Numbered from the stretch's first letter, positions 28,708-37,717 are shown. The stretch: 64,000 nucleotides of DNA from CAYJEO01 sp964369355 (GCA_964369355.1 CAYJEO010000001.1:1-64000), one strand, 5' to 3'. Program-made: numbers and translations. Notes: a model not told the origin generated them from the sequence alone.

Positions 28708-28962
28708 TTAACATCCTTTCTCTTTTGAACCTACATCTAAAATGTAATATTCATCAAATTCACTTTCCAATTCATCTAATAATGGATTAATTAATTTAGT
28801 TGTTGCTACGCAATCATCTATTGTAATATATCCTTCTTTATCAATTGTTATTCTTAAAAAATAAGAACTTCCTTCTTTTTCATAAACTACTGAATCTAGT
28901 ATAAAACCTAAACTTTCAATTGGCTCTTTAACTAAATTTTCAACCTTTTGTTCTAAAGTCAT
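28708..28962 (-). CDS. rimP: Ribosome maturation factor RimP, N-terminal domain only
   Basis: An 84-aa protein (start chosen at 28962 with AAAGAGGT upstream). Its blocks VKEPIESLGFILDSVVYEKEG, SYFLRITIDKEGYITIDDCVATTKLINPLLDE and YYILDVGS match the N-terminal alpha/beta domain of RimP, needed for 30S assembly. RimP is normally about 150 aa; the C-terminal SH3-like domain is missing. The stop is 1 nt before nusA, so there is no room for it and no shifted reading frame holding it. Either the domain was lost or it is a degrading gene. Confidence 0.8.
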   Translation of the reverse strand: MTLEQKVENLVKEPIESLGFILDSVVYEKEGSSYFLRITIDKEGYITIDDCVATTKLINPLLDELESEFDEYYILDVGSKEKGC

Positions 28963-28985
28963 AAATACCTCTTTTCTAAATATAA

Positions 28986-29007
28986 AGAGTGGGTTTTTAC
29001 CCACTCT
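28986..29007 (-). promoter_or_regulatory. Strong hairpin in the leader of the rimP-nusA-infB operon
   Basis: A 9-bp GC-rich stem AGAGTGGGT (28986-28994) with ACCCACTCT (28999-29007), 4-nt loop, lying about 10 nt after a likely start (TATAAT at 29023-29028 on the minus strand) and 23 nt before rimP. The T tract after it is weak (TTTATATTT), so it could be an attenuator or a 5'-end stabiliser. Confidence 0.5.
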
Positions 29008-29094
29008 CTTCGCTGTGTTTTAATTATATCATATTTTTTTTAAAATATACAGTTTTTTTTATGATTTTTTTGATATAATATTAAAGGTGATGAT

Positions 29095-30033
29095 ATGTTT
29101 AAATTTTTAAAAACACTTTTTTTATTAACTTTACTTTTCTTGGTTATTTATTTTTATAAAGATATTAATAATTTTATTATAACTACTTTTATTTATAATC
29201 AAGATGTTGTCTTAGAAGAACCTAATGAGTATTATGTTGAAGACAACTTTATTTATGTAAATGAAACATCTGATTTTATTGCTAAAGAAAAGCAAGACAT
29301 TTTAGATATTTTATATACAGCTTTAAATAGTGGTTATGATAGTTTTGATTTTTATTGTGATCAAGATTATGAAACTTGTATAGAAGATTTAAGAGTAATG
29401 ATGGAATATGAAGACCCAACTGCTAGTACTCATAAATATATTTCTTCTATTAATAATTTTATTCATCCTTTCAATACTTTTGACACTTTATATGTAGAAT
29501 CAAATACTTTGGGTAAAGTAACTGTCGAAGTTAGTAAAGTATATAATGAGGAAGACATTGTTTTAATTAATCAGCGCGTTGATGAAATATATAATTCTAT
29601 AATTGCAAATGAAATGGATTTAGAAACTAAAATAAAAACAATACATGATTATTTAATTAATAATTCAAAATATGATGAAACAAGAGACGAATTTTATACT
29701 ACTAATAATTATTATCAATATAAATCAAATATTGCATATGGCACTTTATTAGAAGGTTATGCAATTTGTGGTGGTTATACTGATGCAATGTATTTATTTT
29801 TAGATAAATTAGATATGACAAGCATGAAAGTCGCTAGCGAGAATCATATATGGAATTTAATTAATATTAATAATGAATGGAAACATCTAGACTTAACTTG
29901 GGATGATCCAGTATCTTCAACTGGTGATGATGTTTTATTAGATACATTTTTCTTAATAACAACTGATGAATTATTAGAAAAAGATACCGAAAATCATACA
30001 TTTGATTTCAGTATCTATAAAGAATTAGAGTAG
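29095..30033 (+). CDS. Membrane-anchored transglutaminase-like protein
   Basis: A 312-aa protein with one N-terminal transmembrane helix (about 5-28), then an extracellular part. The transglutaminase-like cysteine-protease core (about 180-270) shows IKTIHDYLINNSKYD, GYAICGGYTDAMYL with the catalytic Cys, SENHIWNLI with the His, and HLDLTWDDP with the Asp. Such proteins are often surface peptidases or wall-associated. It diverges from the rimP operon, has AAAGGTGATG before the ATG and ends at a bidirectional terminator. Substrate unknown. Confidence 0.85.
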   Translation: MFKFLKTLFLLTLLFLVIYFYKDINNFIITTFIYNQDVVLEEPNEYYVEDNFIYVNETSDFIAKEKQDILDILYTALNSGYDSFDFYCDQDYETCIEDLRVMMEYEDPTASTHKYISSINNFIHPFNTFDTLYVESNTLGKVTVEVSKVYNEEDIVLINQRVDEIYNSIIANEMDLETKIKTIHDYLINNSKYDETRDEFYTTNNYYQYKSNIAYGTLLEGYAICGGYTDAMYLFLDKLDMTSMKVASENHIWNLININNEWKHLDLTWDDPVSSTGDDVLLDTFFLITTDELLEKDTENHTFDFSIYKELE

Positions 30034-30052
30034 AATTTTCTACTCTTTTATT
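30021..30052. terminator. Bidirectional terminator
   Basis: Perfect 8-bp stem AGAGTAGA (30027-30034) with TCTACTCT (30039-30046) between convergent genes. Confidence 0.75.
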
Positions 30053-30989
30053 TTGTATATCGGTAAGCATAGTGTTACTTTAGTCCATTCATGCTCTTTT
30101 GTTTCATAACTTAATTGTCCATTATGTGATTTAGCTATTTCAAATGACAAAGAAACTCCTAATCCATTACCCCTTTTTTTAGTTGTATAGAAAGGATTTG
30201 TGAAATTTTTAAAAACTTCTTCACTCATTCCACAACCAGTATCTTTAATTATAATAGAAATTGTATCTTCTTTTATTTTTTGAGTAATAGTTATTTTTTT
30301 ATATTCTTTTTCTTCTAATGCTTCCATTGCATTTTTTACTATATTTACGAAGAGTTGTACTAATCTATTGTAATCTCCTTCAATATAAAATTCGTCATCT
30401 AATAAATTATTTTCCAAAATTATATCACTATCTTTAAAGATAAATATATATTTTTCGAATACTGATTCTACTAAAAAGTTTATATCAATTATTTCATTAT
30501 TCAATTTTATTTCTTTGATTGATAAAAAATCTTCCAACATAAATAAAATTCTATCAATTTCTTCTTTCATTACTTTTACATATTTTTCTGATTTTACTAG
30601 ATCAGCTGTATCAAACATATCTAAATATCCTTTGCAAACTGCTATTGGATTTTTTATTTCATGTGTTATTTTAAATAATGAACTTCTAATTTGTTTTTCT
30701 TTATCTAATTCTTTAATTGCTAAATGATAATTTAAAATAGAATCTATTTTTTTGAATGCAAATACAACGACCAAAGCAGTAATCAATATAATAAGACCTA
30801 AAACAAAAGTTTGATCAAAGCCTAAAAACATTGTATCCTCACTTCCAAAATATATTGGTAGCCATATAATTTTTAAAATAGAAAATACTATAATATATAT
30901 ATTTACATTTCTTTTTTTCAAAATTAAATAAAATAAATAATATATACAATATTCTATTATCAATAAAACCAAACTAAAATTAAAATACA
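30040..30989 (-). CDS. Sensor histidine kinase, N-terminus lost in assembly gap (KinB-like)
   Basis: The reading frame is open up to the gap at 30990, so the true start is in the missing sequence. What remains (about 316 aa) has three hydrophobic segments, a HisKA domain with phospho-accepting His in KITHEIKNPIAVCKGYLDMF, then N box (IVKNAMEAL), G1 (DTGCGMSEE) and G2 (GNGLGVSLSFEIAKSHNG). The H-box environment (HEIKNPxxxxKGYL) recalls sporulation kinases such as KinB. No response regulator is adjacent. Confidence 0.85.
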
Positions 30990-31089
30990 NNNNNNNNNNN
31001 NNNNNNNNNNNNNNNNNNNNNNNNNNNNNNNNNNNNNNNNNNNNNNNNNNNNNNNNNNNNNNNNNNNNNNNNNNNNNNNNNNNNNNNNN
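30990..31089. other. Scaffold gap (100 N)
   Basis: Exactly 100 N, a placeholder of unknown length. It removes the start of the histidine kinase gene. Confidence 0.99.
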
Positions 31090-31095
31090 TTTGTC

Positions 31096-31125
31096 GAAAA
31101 AAAGAAGAAAAACTACTTTTCTTCT
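31096..31125 (-). terminator. Terminator after EIIB-like gene
   Basis: Perfect 9-bp stem (31103-31111 with 31117-31125), then seven T on the minus strand. It overlaps the end of the gene. Confidence 0.8.
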
Positions 31126-31433
31126 AATTCATCAATATATTTTTTTAATTGCTTAGCATCTTCTCCAAATACTATTTTTAATTGGTTATCTATTTCTACT
31201 ATACCTTGAGCACCCATTTTTTGAATTGCTTCCTTATTTGCTTTAGAAATATTTCTCAAATTAACTACAAATCTTGATTTATTTACTTCGTAATTAATAA
31301 TATTATTTTTACCCCCTAAAAATTCAATTAATTTATTTGCTTCTAATTTAAAATCTTTACTTCTTGATTTAGTAATTGCTATTGCAATTATAACTGTTAC
31401 TATTATTACTATTAAGTATTTTAACATTTCCAT
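31113..31433 (-). CDS. Membrane-anchored PTS EIIB-like protein without catalytic cysteine
   Basis: A 106-aa protein: one N-terminal transmembrane helix (about 4-20), then a domain like the glucose-type PTS EIIB (NKLIEFLGGKNNI, SRFVVNLRNISKANKEAIQKMGAQGIV, LKIVFGEDAKQLKKYID). In working EIIB a Cys sits in the LDACxTRLR segment and carries phosphate; here the aligned residues are YEVNKSRF, with Asn51 at the Cys position. It therefore cannot pass phosphate to sugar. No EIIC or EIIA is near. A regulatory or structural role is likely. Confidence 0.75.
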   Translation of the reverse strand: MEMLKYLIVIIVTVIIAIAITKSRSKDFKLEANKLIEFLGGKNNIINYEVNKSRFVVNLRNISKANKEAIQKMGAQGIVEIDNQLKIVFGEDAKQLKKYIDELEEK

Positions 31434-31508
31434 ACTATCACCTATAATATTATACTATATTTTTTTTATATTATCAAATAAAATGAACAAAATAAAAATG
31501 GTGATGAT

Positions 31509-32600
31509 ATGCTAAAAAAAGATAAACAAATTATTTTAATTTATATATTGATTTTTTTTATTATAAGTATTTTATCTATTTATAGTGCACAAAAACTTCT
31601 ACCTACTTATATGAACACTTTATATATAAAACAAATATTGTGGTATATATTAGGATTTATATTTATTTATTTCATATCTAAAATTAATATCAATATATAC
31701 AAATATAGTATACACTTGTATATATTATTTACAGTTTTATTATTAGGTTTATTTTTCTTTGCTCCTGTTATTAATTCTGCTAAGTGTTGGTATCAACTAC
31801 CCATAATAGGTAATTTTCAACCTAGCGAATTTATGAAAATTGTTTTAATAATTGTTTTATCTAATGAATTATATAAATTTGAAAAAACAAAAAAAAATAT
31901 CAAAAAAGAATTTATGTTTTTACTTAAAATATTTTTAATAGTATTTATTCCAAGTATATTAACCTTTTTACAACCTGATACTGGTGTAGTTTTAATTTAT
32001 TTAGTAATTACTTTTACTATGTTATTTATATCTACTTTATCTTATTTTTGGTTTGTATTAATATTTATAATCATATTTTTATTTGTAATATTGTTTTTAA
32101 GTTTATATCATTTTAATATTGATTTATTTATTAATTTATTTGGAACAGATTCTTTTTTAAGAATAGAAAGATTACTTAATTGGTCTAGTAGTGACGGATA
32201 TCAATTAGTCAATGGTATGTCTTCTATTGGAGGTGCTGGATTGTTTGGCTATGGTTATTTAAATACTCCAATTTATTTTCCTGAGCCACATACAGATTTT
32301 ATATTTGCAACATTCTCTTCTAATTTTGGTTTTATAGGTTCATTAGTATTAATACTTCTTATTTTATTTTTTGATTTACACTTGATAAAAATAGCAAAAA
32401 AGATAAAGAAAAAAGATAAATATCTTATCTTTGGTTTTATAGGAATGCTAGTTTATCAGCAAGTTCAAAATATAGGTATGACTTTTGGTGTAATCCCTAT
32501 TACTGGTATTACATTACCTTTTATTTCATACGGTGGTTCATCACTCTTAAGTTATATGATTTTAATTGGCTTAATAATGAATATAAAAAAAAGCTATTAG
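31509..32600 (+). CDS. Peptidoglycan polymerase of the FtsW/RodA/SpoVE (SEDS) family
   Basis: A 363-aa polytopic protein (about 10 membrane segments) of the SEDS glycosyltransferases that polymerise lipid II. Conserved blocks: FQPSEFMKIVLI, FLQPDTGVVLIY with the catalytic-region Asp, SSIGGAGLFGYGY, EPHTDFIFATFSSNFGFIGS and PFISYGGSSLLSYM. The AGLFGxGYL and PEPHTDFIF wording leans to RodA, but FtsW cannot be excluded. It stands alone; murD and a class A PBP lie elsewhere in the window. A GGTGATG site precedes the ATG. Confidence 0.9.
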   Translation: MLKKDKQIILIYILIFFIISILSIYSAQKLLPTYMNTLYIKQILWYILGFIFIYFISKININIYKYSIHLYILFTVLLLGLFFFAPVINSAKCWYQLPIIGNFQPSEFMKIVLIIVLSNELYKFEKTKKNIKKEFMFLLKIFLIVFIPSILTFLQPDTGVVLIYLVITFTMLFISTLSYFWFVLIFIIIFLFVILFLSLYHFNIDLFINLFGTDSFLRIERLLNWSSSDGYQLVNGMSSIGGAGLFGYGYLNTPIYFPEPHTDFIFATFSSNFGFIGSLVLILLILFFDLHLIKIAKKIKKKDKYLIFGFIGMLVYQQVQNIGMTFGVIPITGITLPFISYGGSSLLSYMILIGLIMNIKKSY

Positions 32601-32779
32601 TTAGCTTCTTTTTTTAATACTTCTTTACCTTTGTATGATCCACAAGCAGTACAAACTCTGTGTGGTCTAACATCAGCTCCACATTTTGTACATTTTGTTG
32701 TAGCATTTTCACTAATTTTGTAGTGAGTTCTACGCATTCTACCTCTAGTTTTACTAACTTTTCTAAATGGTACAGCCAT
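32597..32779 (-). CDS. rpmF: 50S ribosomal protein L32
   Basis: A 60-aa basic protein. MAVPFRKVSKTRGRMRRTHYK is typical L32, and four Cys (CTKC, CTAC) form the zinc-binding version. Preceded by yceD with a 3-nt gap, the standard arrangement. Its end overlaps the tail of the convergent SEDS gene by 4 nt. Confidence 0.97.
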   Translation of the reverse strand: MAVPFRKVSKTRGRMRRTHYKISENATTKCTKCGADVRPHRVCTACGSYKGKEVLKKEAN

Positions 32780-32782
32780 TTT

Positions 32783-33274
32783 CTACACCTCTTTCTTAAA
32801 TAAATCGTTTAATTTTTCAAATTCTGGATTAATATTTTCTTCTTCACCTGAAATTAATTTCCAACCATTTCCTTCTGTTTGGATATCACTTGTTTCATTA
32901 CTAACGACTTTCATTGGAATTTCCATTAATATATTTTCCCATATTATTGGAAAAATATCAATAGAATTTCCTATATTTTTCTGCTTTTCATCAATTTCCT
33001 CGATTAAAACTTGTAAATAATCTGAAACATTAGTTTCAAAATCTACTTTTACTGGTTTTAATGTCAATGAACAAGGCAGAATCATAGTTCCGTTAATCGT
33101 GATATTCATAAAGTATTCATTTAAAGAATCTTTAGTAATATCTCCTTTTACTTCTACATTCAAAAGTTCTAATAGTTCACTATCTTTTAAATCTTCTTTT
33201 GTAAATTGTAGCGTTTCATTTATTTCAATAAATTTTTCTACATTACTTCTTAATTTTATTAAATCAATATTCAT
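32783..33274 (-). CDS. yceD: YceD family (DUF177) protein linked to 23S rRNA accumulation
   Basis: A 163-aa protein (ATG at 33274 with GGTGA before it; upstream in-frame starts have no site). It has the DUF177 blocks VKGDITKDSLNEYFMNITINGTMILPCSLTLKPV, with the single Cys-type motif reduced, and an acidic tail ENINPEFEKLNDLF. The family is required for 23S rRNA levels in some bacteria and in plants and nearly always precedes rpmF, as here. Confidence 0.88.
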   Translation of the reverse strand: MNIDLIKLRSNVEKFIEINETLQFTKEDLKDSELLELLNVEVKGDITKDSLNEYFMNITINGTMILPCSLTLKPVKVDFETNVSDYLQVLIEEIDEKQKNIGNSIDIFPIIWENILMEIPMKVVSNETSDIQTEGNGWKLISGEEENINPEFEKLNDLFKKEV

Positions 33275-33347
33275 AATATCACCAGCACTAACATTATACA
33301 TAAGAATAGTGTTTTTTGCAAGGTTTTTTTGATTAAACAACAAAATA

Positions 33348-34271
33348 TTATTTTCTTAAATATTTTGATAACGTTGACATTTTATCAATATTTGAGTTTA
33401 ATTGTTTTTCTATTAATAAAAGATTAAATTCAAACCATTTATTAAAAGATTCCTTTGTTGGATTTATAGCCATTTGATGAATTAAATTTCTGTATTCACC
33501 ACGTTTATTAGTGTTATATAAAGCTTCACTAATATATACAGAAGGTAATTCTAAATTCATATTTGTTATATTTTTAGTTAATGACCATATTTTAACATTT
33601 TCATATACTCTTGCTAATCTAGTGTTACCGTCTCTAAACATCTGTAAAGCAGCTATTAAACCATGTACAAATATTGGTTTAGAAAATACTTCATATTCTT
33701 CATTTATATCATCATTGTTATACATATTCATTATGTACTTAGCAGCATCATTAATTTCTTTATAATCTATTGGTACATAATCAATTATTCTTTGTCCATC
33801 TTGTACTTTACCTACAAACGTTGTATTGTCAGTTCTAAAATTGGTGAAATCTTCTGTTAAATCTGCTGTTCCAAATAATAGTTTTTGATGTGATATATCT
33901 AAATCCTTTGGAGTATATATTTGATTATTCATTTTATCTGCTATTAATTTATTTGTAGCTGTTGGCGTTCCGTATTTTAAAAATACATCAACTAATACTC
34001 CATCTACATTTTCTAAACCTTGGTTTCTTACAATTTCCTTATCTTTCAAAGTTTCTAAGAAAGGATTTAAATATTTATCTAATCGTGGCAACAATCCAAT
34101 ATATCTTTTATATTCATCCATTATGTATTCAGATAATTCCTTATTTTCATCTGATACTTTATAAGCATCAAATTGCTCTAGTAAAGACATACCTGTAACT
34201 TTTATATTTTCTCTTTTTATTATCTCAGCCATTTCTTGTTCTTGTTTTATTATTTTTTCTGTTCTGCACAT
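33348..34271 (-). CDS. Fic-domain protein with altered active site
   Basis: A 307-aa protein. A long N-terminal helical part (1-120) is followed by the Fic fold: FRTDNTTFVG and the flap IIDYVPIDYKEI, then the signature. Active Fic enzymes have HPFx[DE]GNGRxxR; here residues 210-221 read QMFRDGNTRLAR, so His is Gln, Pro is Met and the second Gly is Thr, while FxDGN and both Arg are kept. His203 just before (IFVHGLIAAL) matches another conserved His of the family. Without the base His, AMP transfer is doubtful. No antitoxin partner is seen beside it. Start has AGAGGTGA. Confidence 0.8.
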   Translation of the reverse strand: MCRTEKIIKQEQEMAEIIKRENIKVTGMSLLEQFDAYKVSDENKELSEYIMDEYKRYIGLLPRLDKYLNPFLETLKDKEIVRNQGLENVDGVLVDVFLKYGTPTATNKLIADKMNNQIYTPKDLDISHQKLLFGTADLTEDFTNFRTDNTTFVGKVQDGQRIIDYVPIDYKEINDAAKYIMNMYNNDDINEEYEVFSKPIFVHGLIAALQMFRDGNTRLARVYENVKIWSLTKNITNMNLELPSVYISEALYNTNKRGEYRNLIHQMAINPTKESFNKWFEFNLLLIEKQLNSNIDKMSTLSKYLRK

Positions 34272-34314
34272 ACTATCACCTCTTGTGCTAATTATTTTAT
34301 CATTTTTAATTTTT

Positions 34315-34343
34315 TTGTCAATTATTTCTTTATATGTTATTAT
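34315..34343 (+). promoter_or_regulatory. Candidate sigma-A promoter for tmcAL
   Basis: TTGTCA (34315-34320), 17-nt spacer, TATTAT (34338-34343). Predicted start at about 34350 leaves a leader of only some 12 nt. Confidence 0.5.
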
Positions 34344-34361
34344 ATTTACAGGTGATTATTT

Positions 34362-35477
34362 ATGGCTGTAGGAATTATTTGTGAATATAACCCATTTCAT
34401 AATGGGCATTTGCATCATTTAAAAGAAGTTAAAAGATTATATCCTTTAGAAGAAATTGTATTAATAATGTCTGGTAACTTTACTGAACGTGGTGATGTTA
34501 GTTTAATTAATAAATGGGATAAAACTGATATTGCTATTAATTATGGTGTTAATTTAGTAGTAGAACTTCCTTTTTGTTATGCTACCGAAAGTGCTGATAA
34601 TTTTGCATATGGAAGTATTCGTTTATTAAATCATTTAAAAGTTAATACTTTAGTTTTTGGTAGTGAATGTAATGATGTTTCATTACTAACTAAATTAGCA
34701 AATATACAATTAACTGAAGATTATAATTTATTAGTAAAAAAATATGTTGATGAAGGCATTAACTACCCTACTGCTTTGTCTATGTCTTTAAAACAATTAA
34801 CTAATACTACTATTACTACTCCAAATGATATTTTAGGTATTTCTTATATTAGAGAAATAATTAAATTAAAATCAAATATTAAACCTATAACAATTAAAAG
34901 AACAAATGACTTTCACGATATTGATAGCGATGTTGCTTCTGCTACTAGCATAAGAAATTCTTTATTAGAAAATAAAGATGTATCTAAAGTAGTTCCTAAA
35001 TATACTTTAAAGTATTTAAATAATTATAATTTTATAGATAATTATTTTGATTTAATAAAATATAAAATAATATCTAGTGAGGATTTAAGTATATATCATA
35101 ATGTAGATATAGATCTTGCTAGTAGAATAAAGTCAAATATTTTTAAATCTAATTGTTTAGAAGAGCTAATTTTAAACGTGAAAACCAAAAGATATACATA
35201 TAATAGAATTAAAAGATGTCTACTTATGATTTTATGTAACTATACTAAAGAAGAAGCTATAATAAATAAAAGTTATGACTATATAAGAATATTAGGTTTT
35301 GATAATATAGGTAAAACTTATTTAAATAAACTAAAAAAAGAACTTAATGTTCCTTTAATAGTTAATTATAAAAAATGTTTCGATGATTTTTTGAAACTAG
35401 AAACCAAAGTAACAAATATATATAATTTATATAAAGATACTATCTGTTTAGAAACCTCTAAACCTATAATAAGATAA
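34362..35477 (+). CDS. tmcAL: tRNA(Met) cytidine acetate ligase TmcAL
   Basis: A 371-aa nucleotidyltransferase-fold enzyme that activates acetate with ATP and acetylates the wobble cytidine of elongator tRNA-Met. The N-terminus has GIICEYNPFHNGHLHHL (the HxGH site as HNGH), MSGNFTERGD and VVELPFCYATESADNFA, all diagnostic. TSIRNSLLE comes later. The C-terminal part is somewhat short (usual length about 390-400). It is monocistronic with AGGTGATT upstream. Confidence 0.94.
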   Translation: MAVGIICEYNPFHNGHLHHLKEVKRLYPLEEIVLIMSGNFTERGDVSLINKWDKTDIAINYGVNLVVELPFCYATESADNFAYGSIRLLNHLKVNTLVFGSECNDVSLLTKLANIQLTEDYNLLVKKYVDEGINYPTALSMSLKQLTNTTITTPNDILGISYIREIIKLKSNIKPITIKRTNDFHDIDSDVASATSIRNSLLENKDVSKVVPKYTLKYLNNYNFIDNYFDLIKYKIISSEDLSIYHNVDIDLASRIKSNIFKSNCLEELILNVKTKRYTYNRIKRCLLMILCNYTKEEAIINKSYDYIRILGFDNIGKTYLNKLKKELNVPLIVNYKKCFDDFLKLETKVTNIYNLYKDTICLETSKPIIR

Positions 35478-35488
35478 TATCTTTTTTT
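35471..35488. terminator. Weak terminator between tmcAL and pyk
   Basis: 5-bp stem AAGAT (35471-35475) with ATCTT (35479-35483) and a T run, between convergent genes. Confidence 0.4.
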
Positions 35489-35489
35489 A

Positions 35490-36893
35490 TTACATTTCAA
35501 CTATTTTAATAAAATTAGTTGATTGTTTATCATCTGTTAAAATACCACCAGTTGCAATAATAATATCTTTTTCTTTTAATGAAATAAATTCTTTAGCTAA
35601 TTGTTTTGCATTTTCAACTAAATCTTCAACATCATCAGATTTTTTATAAACTACAGGGTGTACTCCCCAGTTTAAAGTAAGTGAATATGCTGTTAATTCA
35701 TCTTGACATAAAGCAATAATAAATGACGCTGGTTTTAATGAACTAATTGATTTTGCAGAATATCCTGTAATTGAATTTACAACTATTGCTTTTACATCTA
35801 AGGTATTTGCACATTCTACTACTGATTTAGCAATTGTTTTAGTTATATCATAATTTTTTAGTTTAACTTCTTTTAAATAATTATAATGATTTTCAGAATT
35901 TATACAAATATCTGCCATAAATCTTACTACTTCAATAGGATATTTACCAGTAGTTGTTTCTCCTGATAACATAACACAGTCTGCTCCATCTAATACAGCA
36001 TTTGCTACATCTGAAACTTCTGCTCTTGTAGGTCTTGCTGATTTTTTCATTGATTCTAACATTTCTGTTGCTACTATACAAAATTTATTTTCTTGTCTAC
36101 ATTTATCGATCATCATTTTTTGTAATATTGGTAAGTGTTCCATAGGTACTTCAACACCTAAATCTCCTCTTGCTACCATTATTCCATCTGATAATTCAAT
36201 AATTTCATCTAAATTATCAATTCCTGTTTGGCTTTCGATTTTAGATATTATTTTTAAATCTTCTCTGTTTTCTTGTTTTAATATTTCTTTAGCTTGTAAA
36301 ATATCTTCTTTACTATTTACAAATGATAAAGCTAAAAAATCTCCTTCGTGTCTACATGCAAATATAATGTCTTCTCTATCTACATCACTAATAAATGGAA
36401 TGTTTAAGTTAATACCTGGTGCACTTAAACTTTTTTTATTTCCTAATTTACCACCATTAATTACTCTACAAGTAACACCGTCTTCTTCTTTTGATATTAC
36501 TTCTATTTTCATTAATCCATTTTCTAATAATACAACATCGTCTTTTTGTAATGCTGCTATTGCTTGTGGATGATTAACACTAAATCTTTCATTGTTTCCT
36601 AATACTTTATCTTTAACTAATCTAATATTAGCACCTTCTACTAATTCAATTTCATTATTTTCCATCATTCCAGATCTAAATTCTGGTCCTTTTGTATCGT
36701 ATAAAATTCCTATTGGTTTTTTAGTTTCAATACGTACTTTTTTTACTGTATCTAATACTTGTAGTCTTTCTTCTAATGTTGCGTGTGAGAAATTTATTCT
36801 CGCTACATTCATTCCTACATTTACCATTTTTGACATTACTTCAACTGTATTACTTGCAGGTCCTATACTTGCTATTATTTTTGTTTTTTTCAT
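35490..36893 (-). CDS. pyk: Pyruvate kinase
   Basis: A 467-aa glycolytic enzyme turning PEP and ADP into pyruvate and ATP. Motifs: MKKTKIIASIGPAS at the start, NVARINFSHAT, ISKIESQTGIDNLDEI with the catalytic Lys, MVARGDLGVEVP, and ATEMLESMKKSARPTRAEVSDVANAVLDG. It lacks the extra PEP-utiliser C-terminal domain of Bacillus Pyk. The ATG overlaps the mutM stop (TAATG), so the two are coupled. Confidence 0.98.
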   Translation of the reverse strand: MKKTKIIASIGPASNTVEVMSKMVNVGMNVARINFSHATLEERLQVLDTVKKVRIETKKPIGILYDTKGPEFRSGMMENNEIELVEGANIRLVKDKVLGNNERFSVNHPQAIAALQKDDVVLLENGLMKIEVISKEEDGVTCRVINGGKLGNKKSLSAPGINLNIPFISDVDREDIIFACRHEGDFLALSFVNSKEDILQAKEILKQENREDLKIISKIESQTGIDNLDEIIELSDGIMVARGDLGVEVPMEHLPILQKMMIDKCRQENKFCIVATEMLESMKKSARPTRAEVSDVANAVLDGADCVMLSGETTTGKYPIEVVRFMADICINSENHYNYLKEVKLKNYDITKTIAKSVVECANTLDVKAIVVNSITGYSAKSISSLKPASFIIALCQDELTAYSLTLNWGVHPVVYKKSDDVEDLVENAKQLAKEFISLKEKDIIIATGGILTDDKQSTNFIKIVEM

Positions 36894-37717
36894 TACTTAC
36901 ACTCCTTTTGGCATTTAGTACAGTAATATGTACCTCTGCCTCCTACTTTTATTTTGTTAATTTTTGTATTACATATACTGCACAATTCATCCTTTTTGCC
37001 ATGCACGTATAAACTTTGTTGGAATCTTCCATGTACACCTTCTTGTGATGTATAACTTCTTATAGTTGTTCCACCTTCATTTATAGCTTTTTCTAATGTT
37101 TGTTTTGTATATTTAATTATGTTTTCCAAATCTTTTTCTTTTAAATCAATTGCTTTAGTTAAAGGATTAATTTTAGATAAAAATAATATTTCATCTGCAT
37201 ATATATTTCCTATACCTGTAATTATTGATTGATCTAATATAACTGTTTTAATCGGTAATTTTTTATTTTTATATGCTTCTTTCAAATAATTTACATCTAA
37301 ATTCTTATCCCAAGGTTCTAATCCTAATTCTGATAAAGGTTTTACTTTTAGTAAATCTTCTTTTTTTAACAAATGCATTTTTCCAAATTTTCTTACATCC
37401 TGATATAACAAATTTGTATCATTTAATTCGAATATTACATGAACATGGTTCAAATCTTCATAATTTTGTCTTATAAAGTATTTACCTTCCATTCTTAAAT
37501 GTGATAGTAAATAATAATCACTTAGTTCAAATATTAACCATTTACCTAATCTAGTTATATCTTTTATTTCTTGATTTTTAATTTTTTCTATAAATTGTTT
37601 TGCATCCATATTTTCAATTATGTTTTCATGTTTAACAATACAATTTTTAATTATTTTATTTAATACTTTAGTTTTTAATGTGTTTTTTACTGTTTCTACT
37701 TCTGGTAATTCTGGCAT
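36893..37717 (-). CDS. mutM: Formamidopyrimidine-DNA glycosylase
   Basis: A 274-aa base-excision repair enzyme (Fpg) that removes 8-oxoguanine. The mature catalytic Pro follows Met: MPELPEVETVKNTL. The H2TH region contains ITGIGNIYADEILFLSKI, and the C-terminal zinc finger is CSICNTKINKIKVGGRGTYYCTKC. All key parts are present. It is cotranscribed with pyk; an AAGGAGG site precedes the ATG. Confidence 0.98.
   Translation of the reverse strand: MPELPEVETVKNTLKTKVLNKIIKNCIVKHENIIENMDAKQFIEKIKNQEIKDITRLGKWLIFELSDYYLLSHLRMEGKYFIRQNYEDLNHVHVIFELNDTNLLYQDVRKFGKMHLLKKEDLLKVKPLSELGLEPWDKNLDVNYLKEAYKNKKLPIKTVILDQSIITGIGNIYADEILFLSKINPLTKAIDLKEKDLENIIKYTKQTLEKAINEGGTTIRSYTSQEGVHGRFQQSLYVHGKKDELCSICNTKINKIKVGGRGTYYCTKCQKECK

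Noticed and set aside
30972..30972. TTG as the start of the histidine kinase
   Set aside because: There is no ribosome-binding site and the frame is open upstream to the gap, so the gene is truncated by missing sequence.
33348..34271. Fic/Doc toxin-antitoxin module
   Set aside because: No small antitoxin-like gene is next to it (yceD and tmcAL flank it) and the catalytic His is missing.
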